Origin: Paenalcaligenes hominis | Lineage (GTDB): Bacteria > Pseudomonadota > Gammaproteobacteria > Burkholderiales > Burkholderiaceae_B | Length of the DNA stretch: 64,000 bases | Direction: 5' to 3' | Assembly: GCF_011927625.1 (NCBI RefSeq) | Contig: NZ_JAATIZ010000004.1 | Coordinates: 1 to 64,000 of the forward strand | Part shown: piece after piece, positions 26,678-36,202 of the stretch | How positions within the stretch are numbered: the stretch's first letter is position 1 | Layout: every line of letters starts with the position of its first letter | Program-made: the position numbers and the translations under genes | Notes under the pieces: model-generated | The model's input: only the letters and a program-made list of their open reading frames with translations | Database searches by the model: none | What the model was told of the DNA's origin: nothing

Positions 26678-26706
26678 GTATATAGTACCGCTTTGGTACT
26701 ATATAC
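26678..26706. promoter_or_regulatory. Palindromic operator of the suf operon, overlapping a promoter
   Basis: Two perfect 12-base arms (gtatatagtacc / ggtactatatac) are separated by five bases. On the minus strand a candidate -35 TTGACG (26706-26711) and -10 TACTAT (26682-26687), 18 bases apart, bracket it, so a bound regulator would block transcription. It also lies 87 bases before the divergent sigma-fusion gene. Confidence 0.8.
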
Positions 26707-26792
26707 GTCAAATAGATTGCTGCACTCTGTTACTGCATTTTTACGTAACTCGCCTCTACAATACTTTTTTACTCATCGACCTCACAAAGCTT

Positions 26793-28355
26793 ATGGCTAC
26801 TGGCACCGCTTCTTACCAACAACTGTTAGAGCAATGCGCTCATCAAAACAGCTCAGCGTTAAAACAGCTTTATGAATTAGAAGGCCCACAGTTTTTGACC
26901 TTAGGGCAAAGTCTGGTGCACCGTAGTTCTGATGCCGAAGAACTCTTACGTGAAAGTTTTGTTTTAATTTGGCGTAATGCCAATGCTTACGACCCTCGTC
27001 TTGGCTCAGCCAAGGCATGGCTCTATAGTATTTTTCGCTTTCGCGCTCAGCAGAAACGCCAAAGCTCAGGTAATTTAAGCTCACTAATCAAAGCCAAAAA
27101 TCACTTTTACTTGCCCAGCTCTGCTTCACCCGAGCTCTTACAGTTTCAACACCTCAACGCAGAAACTCGACATAAATTAGCTCTAGCGTATTTATATGGC
27201 TTTAACTATGCCGAGATTGCGAAAGAATGCCGCTCTTCTATTCAAGAAGCCCAAGCGGCTGTTCAGGAAGGCCTATTACTGCTTACGCATTTATTTACGG
27301 GCTGGCACAATCATTCCGACAAGCATCTAATCATTTTGGGTGAATACTGTTTAGGTTTACTCGGAACAGCCAGCGAGGCCAGTATTGCCCACCAGCTACT
27401 TCAAACCGATGACACAGCCGCACAAGACCTTTTGCTCTGGGAAGAGGTCTTTAGCCATTTGGTCGCTTGTTTGCCAATCCTTACGCCACCCGCTTATGTA
27501 TTAAGTCGCATTTACCAAGACGTAGGCCTTCCTTTAAGTCAAGCCTTAGCCCCCTCTGTAAACGCTACTCCCAACAAAAACCAAGCTGCACCGGCCACGA
27601 CTCCAAGTGCGAGCTTATTAGAAATCCTGCATAACGATACAGCGGCTGACCACACTGCCCCTGCCGTCTCCGCGTCTACTCAAGTTTCACCCCCGCCATC
27701 GTATGGCGACCAAAGCAGCCCCGACCCTGTCTTTAAGGTCACTGAACCAGACCCCCCCGAGGAACCTGATGCAGTATTGATGGATCCACCACCGGTGCCG
27801 GCTAGCTTTACCGAGCAAACCAAAGCAGAGTTAGCAGAGGCGTCTTACCAGCCTGCTGCGACCCAATTAAAACCTAAACATAAACTGGGCTGGTGGGTCA
27901 TCGGTGCTACCGTGGCTGGGCTGAGTGCATTTGCTATCTGGGCGTTTATGCCTAAAGCCCCTGTGGTGCAATTGGTGCAAATGAGCCCCCAAGCAGGCGC
28001 GGTGCTTCAGGCGCCCGGACAAAGTGCGACACCAGGGTGGATATTAAGTGTAGACGCCGAAGGCCATGTGTTATTAAGCCCTCAGGTGCGTACCGAGCTA
28101 GACGCCAATCAAACGGTTCAGCTTTGGACTCAACTTCCTAACGACACGCAAATCCGCTCATTAGGACGTATCAACCCCAATCAACCGGTCACCCTACCCG
28201 CTGACCTCATTGGTCCCGTCGAGGTTGGCCAAATTTTCGAAATGACACTGGAATCAGATCAAGGCGCCTCTAGCCCATCCGGTTCTATTTTATTCTTGGG
28301 CCGCGTGGTGCGCTTTGGTGAATTTAAACCGGTTGCGGATCAGTCAGATATTTAA
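26793..28355 (+). CDS. ECF sigma factor fused to RskA-like membrane anti-sigma factor
   Basis: One uninterrupted frame of 520 residues. Residues about 20-88 match ECF sigma region 2 (DAEELLRESFVLIWRNANAYDPRLGSAKAWLYSIFRFRA). About 120-166 match region 4 (KLALAYLYGFNYAEIAKECRSSIQEAQAAV). About 176-235 match the N-terminal helical anti-sigma domain (LGEYCLGLLGTASEA...LPILTPPAYVLSRI). A Pro-rich linker follows, then a membrane helix at 365-386 and a C-terminal RskA domain (GWILSVDAEGHVLL...VQLWTQLP). Normally sigma and anti-sigma are separate, adjacent genes. I start at the ATG at 26793; earlier in-frame starts read through the promoter region. Confidence 0.82.
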   Translation: MATGTASYQQLLEQCAHQNSSALKQLYELEGPQFLTLGQSLVHRSSDAEELLRESFVLIWRNANAYDPRLGSAKAWLYSIFRFRAQQKRQSSGNLSSLIKAKNHFYLPSSASPELLQFQHLNAETRHKLALAYLYGFNYAEIAKECRSSIQEAQAAVQEGLLLLTHLFTGWHNHSDKHLIILGEYCLGLLGTASEASIAHQLLQTDDTAAQDLLLWEEVFSHLVACLPILTPPAYVLSRIYQDVGLPLSQALAPSVNATPNKNQAAPATTPSASLLEILHNDTAADHTAPAVSASTQVSPPPSYGDQSSPDPVFKVTEPDPPEEPDAVLMDPPPVPASFTEQTKAELAEASYQPAATQLKPKHKLGWWVIGATVAGLSAFAIWAFMPKAPVVQLVQMSPQAGAVLQAPGQSATPGWILSVDAEGHVLLSPQVRTELDANQTVQLWTQLPNDTQIRSLGRINPNQPVTLPADLIGPVEVGQIFEMTLESDQGASSPSGSILFLGRVVRFGEFKPVADQSDI

Positions 28356-28356
28356 G

Positions 28357-29163
28357 TTAGCTTTGAGCTTGGCGCTGTAAGTAATCAAGTTCTTCGGCAT
28401 GAAATCCGGCTGCCAAGCGTGCCGGAATATTGAAAGGCCCTCGCAAGCGCGGTGCACGATAGTCCTCTGCTAACTCTGGGTAGAGCGCAATGGCATCCAA
28501 TTGCTGCTGATCGCAAAGCCAGCGATACCATGTATTACCCAAAGCCACGTGCCCCACTTCATCGCGCAAGATAATATCGAGAATCGCTGCGGCTTGTTCA
28601 TCACCGGCCTGTGCCAGCTTGGCACGCACAACGGGGCAGGCATCTAAGCCACGAGCCTCTAGCGTACGAGGCACCAGCGCAAGTCGCGCCACCAAATCGT
28701 CTTTAGTGCGTTCTGCCATATCCCACAAACCGTCATGCGCAGGGAAGTCACCATAGGCAAAACCTAAGCGGTGTAAATGGGTGTTAAGCAACTCGAAGTG
28801 TACGACTTCCTCGTAAGCCACACATAGCCAATCACCATAAAAATTATCTGGCAAATTGGCATAACGCCAAATAATATCCAAGGCTAAATTAATCGCATTG
28901 AATTCAATATGAGCTAAGGCGTGCAATAATGCTGCCCGCCCTTCTGCGGTATGTAATGAACGCTGCTTAACCTGCTGCGGGGGCACAATTAACGGTTTTG
29001 TGGGTCGTCCTGGAACGCCTACGCTTGGCTCGTCCAAGCACAAATCGGCCCCTACAGGTAGGCTCCACGCCTGCTGCAGCTGCTTAACCAAAGCGGCTTT
29101 TTCTACTGGATCATGGATTAATAAGGCTTGTAGTGCTAGACGCCGTAAATAAGTGTTTTTCAT
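28357..29163 (-). CDS. DUF455 ferritin-like protein
   Basis: This 268-residue protein matches the DUF455 family. It has an N-terminal RRLALQALLIHDPVEK, the segment PGRPTKPLIVPP, and ferritin-like metal ligands in HALAHIEFNAINLALD, YEEVVHFELL and ILRDEVGHVALGNTWY, giving a four-helix di-iron-type pattern. The reaction is not established for the family. The ATG at 29163 lies only 7 bases after the hairpin of the upstream terminator, with no clear ribosome site. It ends one base from the convergent sigma-fusion gene. Confidence 0.85.
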   Translation of the reverse strand: MKNTYLRRLALQALLIHDPVEKAALVKQLQQAWSLPVGADLCLDEPSVGVPGRPTKPLIVPPQQVKQRSLHTAEGRAALLHALAHIEFNAINLALDIIWRYANLPDNFYGDWLCVAYEEVVHFELLNTHLHRLGFAYGDFPAHDGLWDMAERTKDDLVARLALVPRTLEARGLDACPVVRAKLAQAGDEQAAAILDIILRDEVGHVALGNTWYRWLCDQQQLDAIALYPELAEDYRAPRLRGPFNIPARLAAGFHAEELDYLQRQAQS

Positions 29164-29170
29164 AGAAAAA

Positions 29171-29190
29171 GTCCGGGCTAGACCCGGACC
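29171..29190 (-). terminator. Terminator after the merR-like gene
   Basis: Stem gtccgggt / cccggac followed on the minus strand by TTTTT. It lies between the MerR stop and the DUF455 start and would end the thrS-distal translation operon. Confidence 0.8.
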
Positions 29191-29212
29191 GTTTTGTATT
29201 GATGACAAGGGC

Positions 29213-29593
29213 TTAGCTGGCTAAAGCTTGCTCGAGCACCTGCTTAACGTGTTGTAAATCGTGGCGAATAGCTTGTAGCTCGGCACCGGAAATGCGCACA
29301 GCGGCCTCGGGATTAATCTCTACGGGGCCTGTTCCCCCTAAGCGATTGCGAGCGCCGCTAATAGTGAAACCTTCGTCGTAGAGCAAATGACGAATGCGAC
29401 GGATAAGTAAAACCTCGTGGTGCTGGTAATAACGACGATTACCCCGACGTTTCATGGGGCTGAGCTGAGTGAACTCTTGTTCCCAGTAACGCAGCACATG
29501 CGGTTTGACTGCACAAAGCTCGCTTACTTCGCCTATAGTGAAATAGCGTTTAGCAGGAATGGGAGGTAAATTGTGATTTTCCATAGCAGTCAT
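29213..29593 (-). CDS. MerR-family regulator downstream of ihfA
   Basis: This 126-residue protein has a MerR helix-turn-helix YFTIGEVSELCAVKPHVLRYWEQEF followed by KRRGNRRYYQHHEVLLIRRI and a short C-terminal coiled coil. No metal or drug domain is visible. Its position after ihfA is common across beta- and gammaproteobacteria, though its target is unknown. The ATG at 29593 has AAGGAA upstream. Confidence 0.88.
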   Translation of the reverse strand: MTAMENHNLPPIPAKRYFTIGEVSELCAVKPHVLRYWEQEFTQLSPMKRRGNRRYYQHHEVLLIRRIRHLLYDEGFTISGARNRLGGTGPVEINPEAAVRISGAELQAIRHDLQHVKQVLEQALAS

Positions 29594-29640
29594 CTTAAGT
29601 TTCCTTTGCAGCTAGTATAAGCTATCTACTATTTTTTTGC

Positions 29641-29946
29641 TTATTGGGGGGCGTTTTCTACGGCCGATTTTAGTTTCTGGCTCGCATGAAAAGTCACCAC
29701 TCGACGGGCAGAAATAGGAATGGATTCCCCTGTTTTCGGGTTACGACCCGGGCGCGACGACTTATCGCGCACCTGGAAGTTACCAAAACCCGATAGCTTT
29801 ACTTCTTCGCCACGCTCTAAGGCCGCACTTATTTCTGCAAAGAAAGCATCAACAATTTCTTTGGCTTCACGCTTGTTGAGACCGACTTGCTCAAAAATAC
29901 ATTCGGTCAATTCCGCTTTAGTTAAGGTCTTATCAATTAGCATCAT
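29641..29946 (-). CDS. ihfA: Integration host factor subunit alpha
   Basis: This 101-residue HU/IHF-family protein has [29 protein letters not shown], the core [22 protein letters not shown] (the DNA-bending arm with the proline), and [18 protein letters not shown]. It forms a heterodimer with IHF-beta. It directly follows pheT, the standard gammaproteobacterial and betaproteobacterial order. Confidence 0.95.
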   Translation of the reverse strand: MMLIDKTLTKAELTECIFEQVGLNKREAKEIVDAFFAEISAALERGEEVKLSGFGNFQVRDKSSRPGRNPKTGESIPISARRVVTFHASQKLKSAVENAPQ

Positions 29947-29951
29947 GGGTA

Positions 29952-32357
29952 TTAGGCTCGCTGACGAATTTGATAGGTTTGGCTTAAAGCCTCTAGTAAG
30001 GCCTGCATCACAGTGTCCACCCGCTCGTCATCTAAGGTGACCTCAGCGTCTTGAAGCCAAAACCGCATGGCTAGGCTTTGTTCAGCGGCAGCAGCATCGG
30101 CTTTCCACACATCAAAAAGACGGAATGACTTAACAATAGCCAAAGCGGAATCTGTCTGAATGGCTTGGTGCAAGGTGTCGGCGATTTGTTGATAGGTAAC
30201 AGCCGTATCCACCCAAAACGCCAAGTCACGTTGTACCACAGGCTGACGCGATTGAGCAGTTAAGACAGGCATATCGACCTCGGACAGCCTATCAGCGTCT
30301 AATTCAAATAAAATGGGCGCTGATTTAATATCCAGTTGTTGCAACCACTGAGGATGAAGCTCGCCTACCCAGCCGACCTCTTTGCCCGCTAAATAAATGC
30401 ATGCACTGCGCCCAGGATGTAAAGCAGGATGCTCGGCCGCGTCAAAACGCAGCTGACTGGCTCGAGCCCCAAATAAGTTTTCCACATCAGACTTCACATC
30501 GAAAAAATCAACCGCACGTGTTTTAGTGCCCCACTGTTCAGGGTATGCAGGCCCCCAGGCGGCCCCAGCTAAGCGCAAGGGCTGATGCACACCCGCAACA
30601 CTTAGGTCGCCGTCTTTTGTTTGGGCATCACGCATAAAAACTTTACCTAACTCAAAAACACGAACACGCGACTGACGATGACGGGCATTATGTTCAATAT
30701 TAGCAAGCAAGCCACCCAAAAGAGAGGAACGCATTACCGCTAACTGGCTAGCAATAGGGTTTAGTAACCGGATAGGGTCATTATTACCTGCATAGTTGGT
30801 TTCCCACTTTTCCTCGACGAAAGCAAAATTAATCACCTCTTGATAGTCAAGCGCAGCGGTTTGAGCACGCAACAAATGAGGCCCCTTCAGCGTTTCGGGT
30901 TTAATCAGCATATCGGCACGCGCTTTAGGAGCCACGTCTGGGATACGCTCAAAACCATAAATGCGTGCGACCTCTTCGATTAGATCTTCCTCGATGCGAA
31001 TATCAAATCGGTAGGTAGGTGAAGTGACATGGAAAACCCCATCTGTCTCAGTGAATGCAAAGTCTAGGCCTTGGAATACTGCGCGCACCTCATCAGCGGT
31101 AACAGGAATGCCTAAAACCCGTTGACATCGCTCTAAGCGCATACTGACCTGAGGCGGCTTTGGCATATTGACCTGCTGATCCACAATAGGGCCCACTTGA
31201 CCACCGCAGATCTCTAACACCAGTTGCGTGATACGCTCGAGGTGTTCTAGCACATGATCAAAATCTACCCCACGCTCAAATCGATGGCTGGCATCCGAGT
31301 TGAATTTGTAATGACGCGCACGCCCCATGATGGCCTCGGGCCACCAAAAAGCAGATTCAATGAACACATCGGTCGTGTTTTCTGCTTTTACTGAACTGTG
31401 CTCACCACCCATAATACCGGCTAGACTTTGCGGCTTGCCATCTGAGGCAATCACCCCCACCGTTTGATTGAGTTCGATCTCTTTACCGTTAAGAAGCACA
31501 AGGGTTTCGCCGTCATTGGCCCAACGTACCTCTAAACCATTTTTTACTTTGTCTAAGTCAAAAATATGCGAAGGACGCCCTAATTCGAGCATGACGTAGT
31601 TAGAAATATCTACCAATGCGGATAAAGAGCGCTGGCCTGCTCGCTCTAGGCGTTTTACCATCCACGCTGGCGTGGCAGCAGCGGCATTTATCCCGCGCAC
31701 CACTCGCCCGGCAAAACGACCGCATAAATCTGGTGCCAACACGGTGACGGGTAAGGTATCGTCAATTGTCACGGGCACAGGCTCAAAAGAAGGCACGTGC
31801 AAGGCTAAGCCCGTTAAGGCTGAAACCTCTCGTGCTACCCCAAGCATAGAGAGACAGTCAGCGCGATTGGGGGTCATCTTAATTTCAATGACGTGATCGT
31901 CTAGATCTAAATAGGCACGAATGTCCGTGCCCACTGGCGCATCAGAAGGCAATTCGAGCAACCCATCGGATTCCTCGGAAATACCCAGCTCTTTCGCTGA
32001 GCACAGCATGCCAAATGACTCGATACCGCGCATTTTGGCTTTACCGATTTTAAAATCGCCGGGCAAACGGGCACCTAGTTGCGCCAAAGGTGCTTTAAGA
32101 CCTTGGCGTGCATTGGGCGCGCCGCAAACAATTTGTACTGTGTCTGTGCCTGTATTAACTTGGCACACACGTAGACGATCCGCGTCAGGATGAGGAGCAA
32201 TGGCCACAATTTCTGCTACCACCACACCACTAAATGGGGGGGCAGCTAAGGTGGATTCTTCAACCTCTAAGCCTGCCATAGTCAAGCGATGGCAAAGTTC
32301 ATCGGAACCCATTGTGGGATTAACAAAGGTACGTAACCAAGATTCAGAAACTAACAT
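29952..32357 (-). CDS. pheT: Phenylalanyl-tRNA synthetase beta subunit
   Basis: This 801-residue beta subunit has an N-terminal tRNA-binding EMAP-like domain ([26 protein letters not shown]), the B3/B4 editing region ([24 protein letters not shown]), the B5 domain ([21 protein letters not shown]) and a C-terminal ferredoxin-like anticodon domain ([13 protein letters not shown]). It partners PheS. Length is normal for the family. Confidence 0.96.
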   Translation of the reverse strand: MLVSESWLRTFVNPTMGSDELCHRLTMAGLEVEESTLAAPPFSGVVVAEIVAIAPHPDADRLRVCQVNTGTDTVQIVCGAPNARQGLKAPLAQLGARLPGDFKIGKAKMRGIESFGMLCSAKELGISEESDGLLELPSDAPVGTDIRAYLDLDDHVIEIKMTPNRADCLSMLGVAREVSALTGLALHVPSFEPVPVTIDDTLPVTVLAPDLCGRFAGRVVRGINAAAATPAWMVKRLERAGQRSLSALVDISNYVMLELGRPSHIFDLDKVKNGLEVRWANDGETLVLLNGKEIELNQTVGVIASDGKPQSLAGIMGGEHSSVKAENTTDVFIESAFWWPEAIMGRARHYKFNSDASHRFERGVDFDHVLEHLERITQLVLEICGGQVGPIVDQQVNMPKPPQVSMRLERCQRVLGIPVTADEVRAVFQGLDFAFTETDGVFHVTSPTYRFDIRIEEDLIEEVARIYGFERIPDVAPKARADMLIKPETLKGPHLLRAQTAALDYQEVINFAFVEEKWETNYAGNNDPIRLLNPIASQLAVMRSSLLGGLLANIEHNARHRQSRVRVFELGKVFMRDAQTKDGDLSVAGVHQPLRLAGAAWGPAYPEQWGTKTRAVDFFDVKSDVENLFGARASQLRFDAAEHPALHPGRSACIYLAGKEVGWVGELHPQWLQQLDIKSAPILFELDADRLSEVDMPVLTAQSRQPVVQRDLAFWVDTAVTYQQIADTLHQAIQTDSALAIVKSFRLFDVWKADAAAAEQSLAMRFWLQDAEVTLDDERVDTVMQALLEALSQTYQIRQRA

Positions 32358-32375
32358 GCGTAATGCCCAGGCTAA

Positions 32376-33398
32376 TTAGGAGTTGAACTGTTTTAAAAAG
32401 CGTAAATCGCCTTCGAAGAACTGACGTAAGTCATTGACGCCGTAGCGCAACATCGTTAAGCGCTCTAGGCCAGAACCAAAAGCAAAACCCATGTACTTTT
32501 CTGGGTCTAAGCCAAAGTTACGAATCACATCGGGATGCACTTGACCGGAACCAGAAATTTCTAGCCATTTACCTTTGTTAGGGCCAGAGCTAAACATCAT
32601 GTCAATCTCGGCAGATGGTTCGGTAAACGGGAAAAATGAAGGACGGAAACGCACCACTAAATCGTCTGTTTCGAAAAAAGCACGCAGGAAATTGGTATAC
32701 ACGCCTTTGAGGTCAGCAAAAGAAATGTCTTCGGCAATCCATAACCCCTCGACCTGATGGAACATAGGCGAATGGGTGGCATCGCTATCTACTCGATAGG
32801 TACGCCCTGGTGCAATCACCTTAATGGGGGGCTTGTGCATACGTGCATAACGAACCTGCATAGGACTAGTATGGGTACGCAATAACAAAGGCAAGCCGCT
32901 TTCGTCGTTCATGTCCACATAAAATGTATCTTGCATGGAACGAGCAGGATGGTTTTCTGGATTATTTAATGCCGTGAAATTAGTCCAGTCATTTTCAATT
33001 TCTGGGCCATCCGCCACGTCAAACCCAATAGAGCGAAAGATAGCCTCTACACGCTGCCAAGTTTTAATAACGGGATGAATGCCGCCTACATGACGGCCCC
33101 GCCCGGGCAAACTGACATCAATCGCCTCAGAGGCCAAACGCTGATTCAGTTCAGCTTGAGCAAGTTCAGCACGACGATCGTTTAACAAGGCTTCAATTTG
33201 GCGTTTAATTTGGTTAATCGCCGCGCCTTGAGTGCGCTTTTCATCAGGGCTAAGTTGGGCCATCCCTTTCATTAGGGTGGTGATTTCCCCTTGTTTTCCT
33301 AAAAAAACCGCTTTGGCATTTTCCAAAGCCACCGCGTCCGCAGATTCAGCGAAAAGCGTCTGCGCACGTTGAATAATATCGTCGGCTGGTAAAGTCAT
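32376..33398 (-). CDS. pheS: Phenylalanyl-tRNA synthetase alpha subunit
   Basis: This 340-residue class II synthetase alpha subunit has an N-terminal coiled coil ([22 protein letters not shown]), motif 2-like [17 protein letters not shown] and motif 3 [18 protein letters not shown]. It charges tRNA-Phe with PheT. A terminator hairpin lies between rplT and this gene (33421-33450). I looked for a Phe-rich leader peptide there and found none. Confidence 0.96.
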   Translation of the reverse strand: MTLPADDIIQRAQTLFAESADAVALENAKAVFLGKQGEITTLMKGMAQLSPDEKRTQGAAINQIKRQIEALLNDRRAELAQAELNQRLASEAIDVSLPGRGRHVGGIHPVIKTWQRVEAIFRSIGFDVADGPEIENDWTNFTALNNPENHPARSMQDTFYVDMNDESGLPLLLRTHTSPMQVRYARMHKPPIKVIAPGRTYRVDSDATHSPMFHQVEGLWIAEDISFADLKGVYTNFLRAFFETDDLVVRFRPSFFPFTEPSAEIDMMFSSGPNKGKWLEISGSGQVHPDVIRNFGLDPEKYMGFAFGSGLERLTMLRYGVNDLRQFFEGDLRFLKQFNS

Positions 33399-33420
33399 GT
33401 CTAAAAGTCTATTTCCAAAA

Positions 33421-33450
33421 ACAAACGGGCCCTATAAAGAGCCCGTTTGT
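33421..33450 (-). terminator. Hairpin with T run between rplT and pheS
   Basis: Ten-base arms (acaaacgggc / gcccgtttgt) followed by TTTT on the minus strand. It could end part of the rpmI-rplT transcript or attenuate pheST. No Phe-rich leader peptide is visible, so a plain partial terminator is likelier. Confidence 0.75.
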
Positions 33451-33476
33451 ACACATACTGAATCGATTTGTGCTTA

Positions 33477-33836
33477 TTAAGCAGCCAAAGCAGTTTTGGC
33501 TTGAGCAACTACTGCAGCAAAACCGGCTTTATCGTTTACAGCCATATCTGCCAATACTTTACGATCTAGTTCGATATTGGCTTTGTTTAAACCAGCGATG
33601 AACTGGCTGTAAGTTAAATCGAGTTCGCGGCAAGCGGCGTTGATACGTGTGATCCACAAGGCGCGGAATACACGTTTGCGATTACGACGGTCGCGGTACG
33701 CATACTGACCTGCTTTCATTACCGCCTGTTTAGCAACACGATAGACGGTGCTGCGGCGACCACGGAAGCCTTTGGCTTCGGCTAATACTTTTTTGTGACG
33801 TGCACGGGCGTTAACCCCACGTTTTACGCGTGACAT
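33477..33836 (-). CDS. rplT: 50S ribosomal protein L20
   Basis: This 119-residue protein is typical L20: basic N-terminus [37 protein letters not shown] and the globular part [14 protein letters not shown]-like (here [26 protein letters not shown]). In enteric bacteria L20 represses its own operon by binding the rpmI leader; whether that happens here is not visible. Confidence 0.97.
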   Translation of the reverse strand: MSRVKRGVNARARHKKVLAEAKGFRGRRSTVYRVAKQAVMKAGQYAYRDRRNRKRVFRALWITRINAACRELDLTYSQFIAGLNKANIELDRKVLADMAVNDKAGFAAVVAQAKTALAA

Positions 33837-33850
33837 GTTTTAGACTCCAA

Positions 33851-34048
33851 TCAAGCAAAAGGAAGCATCTGTTTTACGGATGCAACGTCAGAGCTGTGTA
33901 CCTCTACAGCACCACGTAGTTGACGTTTGTTTTTAGTGGTTTTCTTGGTCAAGATGTGACGTTTGAACGCCTGACCGCGCTTGATGGAACCACTGCCACG
34001 TACTTGAAAGCGTTTGGCTGCGCCACGCTTTGTTTTCATTTTAGGCAT
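33851..34048 (-). CDS. rpmI: 50S ribosomal protein L35
   Basis: This 65-residue protein starts [16 protein letters not shown] and contains [24 protein letters not shown], both L35 hallmarks. I start at the ATG at 34048; a 10-residue upstream extension is not family-like. Unlike the usual order it does not follow infC: 6.3 kb of other genes lie between. A strong promoter at 34170-34198 serves it instead. Confidence 0.96.
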   Translation of the reverse strand: MPKMKTKRGAAKRFQVRGSGSIKRGQAFKRHILTKKTTKNKRQLRGAVEVHSSDVASVKQMLPFA

Positions 34049-34169
34049 AAGAACACTCAAAATTAAGTTGTGACCCATAGGTGGCAGCTAAAACTGATAA
34101 GCCACGCTTTAATAACCCTGTAGGCACTTATTGTTTTTTTTATTAAGTAGCTAACCCAATAAAAAGAAA

Positions 34170-34198
34170 ATTATAAAAGTAAAAAAAGGATTTGTCTA
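34170..34198 (-). promoter_or_regulatory. Strong sigma-70 promoter for rpmI-rplT
   Basis: On the minus strand, -35 TAGACA (34193-34198) and -10 TATAAT (34170-34175) are separated by 17 bases. This gives a leader of roughly 115 bases before rpmI, long enough for an L20-type regulatory structure. The -35 lies just past the comM stop codon. Confidence 0.7.
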
Positions 34199-34201
34199 TG
34201 C

Positions 34202-35749
34202 TTAGAGGGGGTTAGCGTGCATTTGGTATCTAAATTGCATGGCTAATGCCACATGTTCGGCCTGAGTTTCTGTACTCTCGGCCACATCTGCAATGGTTCG
34301 GCTGACGCGCTGTATGCGATGTACCACCCGCAACGACCAGTTCCACTTTTGAGCAGCATGACTTAATAACTGCTCGGCATCGGTTGCCAACTGCACATAA
34401 CGCTGTAAGGTCTCGCCCCGCAAGTGCGCATTTAAACAACCTTGGCGTTCTTTTTGTTTTTGTCGGGCTCGAAGCACACGTTGACGCACACTTTGTGAAC
34501 CCTCGGGTGTCGCCATAGCCACGTTAAGCTGAGGCTCGTAGGGCAAAGCCACAAATAAATCAATCCGGTCTAACAACGGCCCAGAGAGTTTTCGTTGATA
34601 GCGCATAACTTGATCAGCTGAACACCGACAGAGCAATTGTTTGTGACCAAAATAGCCACATGGGCAGGGATTCATTGCCGCCACTAGTTGGAACTGCGCG
34701 GGAAAGCGGCAGCGTTGATGAATGCGGGATACTAGGATCTCCCCTGTTTCTAGAGGTTCTCGTAATGACTCGAGCACCCGCCGATCAAACTCGGGGAATT
34801 CATCCATAAACAACACACCATGATGAGCCAAACTGATTTCACCTGGTCGTATGACTCGGCCCCCACCGACCATGGCCGCCATTGAGCAGGAATGATGCGG
34901 GGCGCGATAAGGGGGAACGGCTGTTAATTGCAACGACGATTCTGCATGCGACTGCATTTGATGCACTATTGCGACGTCAAGCTGCTGTTGCGAGTCAAGA
35001 GGAGGTAATAATCCGGGTAACCGTTGGGCCAACATGCTTTTCCCTACACCAGGTGGGCCACTAAATAATAAGCTGTGGCCCCCTGAAGCAGCGTATTCTA
35101 ATGCCAGTCGCCCTTGTTGCTGACCTTGAACCTCTGACAAGCACGCTAAGTGCTGGGGTGGGACGGATAAAGGACTTTTCTGTACGGGCTCTGCGGGTTC
35201 TACGCCACATAAAAATTGTACTGCATGCGGCAAACTATGGACGGCAGCTATCTTTGCCCCCGGCACATGCGCAGCAATGCGTGCTGAGGCTAATGGTAGC
35301 ACTAATGTCTTTTGTGGAAACTGTTGCTGCACCCCACTGGCTAACGCCAACGCATTGCCTACTACCACTACCGCCCCCGTTAAAGAGAGCTCGCCAGCAA
35401 AAAAATAGGGATCCAGATCAGGGGGCTCGGCCTGCGCATTTGGCGTGCTCTGTTCACGTTGTAGCTGCCCTGATGCAAGTAAAACACCTAATGCAATAGC
35501 TAAGTCAAAACGCCCTGAGTCTTTAGGTATATCAGCCGGAGCTAAATTCACTGTGATCCGCGCCGCCGGAAAGCTATAGCCACTATTTAAAATAGCCGCC
35601 CGCACCCGCTCACGACTTTCCCTAACGCCTACATCAGGCATTCCTACTATTGTAAAACTGGGCAAACCTGTGCCCACGTGGATTTCGACTCGGACAGGAA
35701 TGAGCTCGAAACCTAGCAGCACACCGCTACTTAAAATAGCTAAACTCAT
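34202..35749 (-). CDS. comM: ComM/YifB-type Mg-chelatase-like AAA+ ATPase
   Basis: This 515-residue protein has an N-terminal Lon-like domain (GLPSFTIVGMPDVGVRESRERVRAAI...RITVNLAPADIPKDSGRFDLAIALG), the AAA+ core with Walker A FSGPPGVGKSMLAQRL and Walker B GVLFMDEFPEF, and a zinc-type CPCGYFGH motif. ComM is a helicase that aids branch migration in natural transformation. I start at the ATG at 35749, which has AGGTG upstream. Confidence 0.92.
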   Translation of the reverse strand: MSLAILSSGVLLGFELIPVRVEIHVGTGLPSFTIVGMPDVGVRESRERVRAAILNSGYSFPAARITVNLAPADIPKDSGRFDLAIALGVLLASGQLQREQSTPNAQAEPPDLDPYFFAGELSLTGAVVVVGNALALASGVQQQFPQKTLVLPLASARIAAHVPGAKIAAVHSLPHAVQFLCGVEPAEPVQKSPLSVPPQHLACLSEVQGQQQGRLALEYAASGGHSLLFSGPPGVGKSMLAQRLPGLLPPLDSQQQLDVAIVHQMQSHAESSLQLTAVPPYRAPHHSCSMAAMVGGGRVIRPGEISLAHHGVLFMDEFPEFDRRVLESLREPLETGEILVSRIHQRCRFPAQFQLVAAMNPCPCGYFGHKQLLCRCSADQVMRYQRKLSGPLLDRIDLFVALPYEPQLNVAMATPEGSQSVRQRVLRARQKQKERQGCLNAHLRGETLQRYVQLATDAEQLLSHAAQKWNWSLRVVHRIQRVSRTIADVAESTETQAEHVALAMQFRYQMHANPL

Positions 35750-35839
35750 AGCGCACCTTGTGTATGGAGACATACAAAAGTATGCCGTAAAACACAGCAG
35801 TTTTACGGCATAGGTAGCCAGGTTTAGCTAAGGGTAAAA

Positions 35840-36112
35840 CTACGGATGAGAGTCTGGTTCGGGAGCTGCGCTTTGGGCAAGTTTGGCCTCAAGCTCTTGA
35901 ACACGCTGCTCTAATGCCGTGACACGGGCTAAAGCGCGCTCTAACAATGCAACTTGCGTATCAAACTCGTCACGAGTGAGCAAATCCATACGATTAAAGG
36001 TTTGCCCCATAAACGCTTTCATGTTTTTTTCTAAATCCGCAGCGGGACTGTTAGCAATAAGGTCAGATATATTTTGCTGTATTTGACTAAAAATATCGTT
36101 GCGTGAGTTCAT
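35840..36112 (-). CDS. ubiK: UbiK accessory factor (YqiC/BMFP family)
   Basis: This 90-residue helical protein has the motif ISDLIANSPAADLEKNMKAFMGQTFNRMDLLTRDEFDTQ and a C-terminal coiled coil VALLERALARVTALEQRVQELEAKL. UbiK helps aerobic ubiquinone biosynthesis with UbiJ. Two adjacent ATGs occur; 36112 has the better spacing (7) from GGAG. Located upstream of comM on the same strand, a common pairing in this group. Confidence 0.9.
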   Translation of the reverse strand: MNSRNDIFSQIQQNISDLIANSPAADLEKNMKAFMGQTFNRMDLLTRDEFDTQVALLERALARVTALEQRVQELEAKLAQSAAPEPDSHP

Positions 36113-36153
36113 CATGACTCTCCTTTATAGTGATAGCTTTAGTTTAAACAAAA

Positions 36154-36173
36154 AAGCCGCACAAAGGCGGCTT
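36154..36173 (-). terminator. Terminator after the Ala/Lys-rich lipoprotein gene
   Basis: Stem aagccgc / gcggctt followed on the minus strand by TTTTTTG, 30 bases past the stop of the lipoprotein gene and 41 bases before ubiK. Confidence 0.8.
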
Positions 36174-36202
36174 AATGCTAACCAAGCAAAGAAAATCTAT
36201 GT

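Noticed and set aside
26676-26792. 39-residue N-terminal extension of the sigma fusion
   Set aside because: It begins at the suf operator palindrome and promoter and does not match ECF sigma N-termini.
33400-33476. Phe leader peptide for pheST
   Set aside because: A hairpin with a T run is present, but the only short frame has few Phe and overlaps the hairpin itself.
35101-35499. 132-residue plus-strand frame
   Set aside because: Antisense shadow of comM with no ribosome site or family match.
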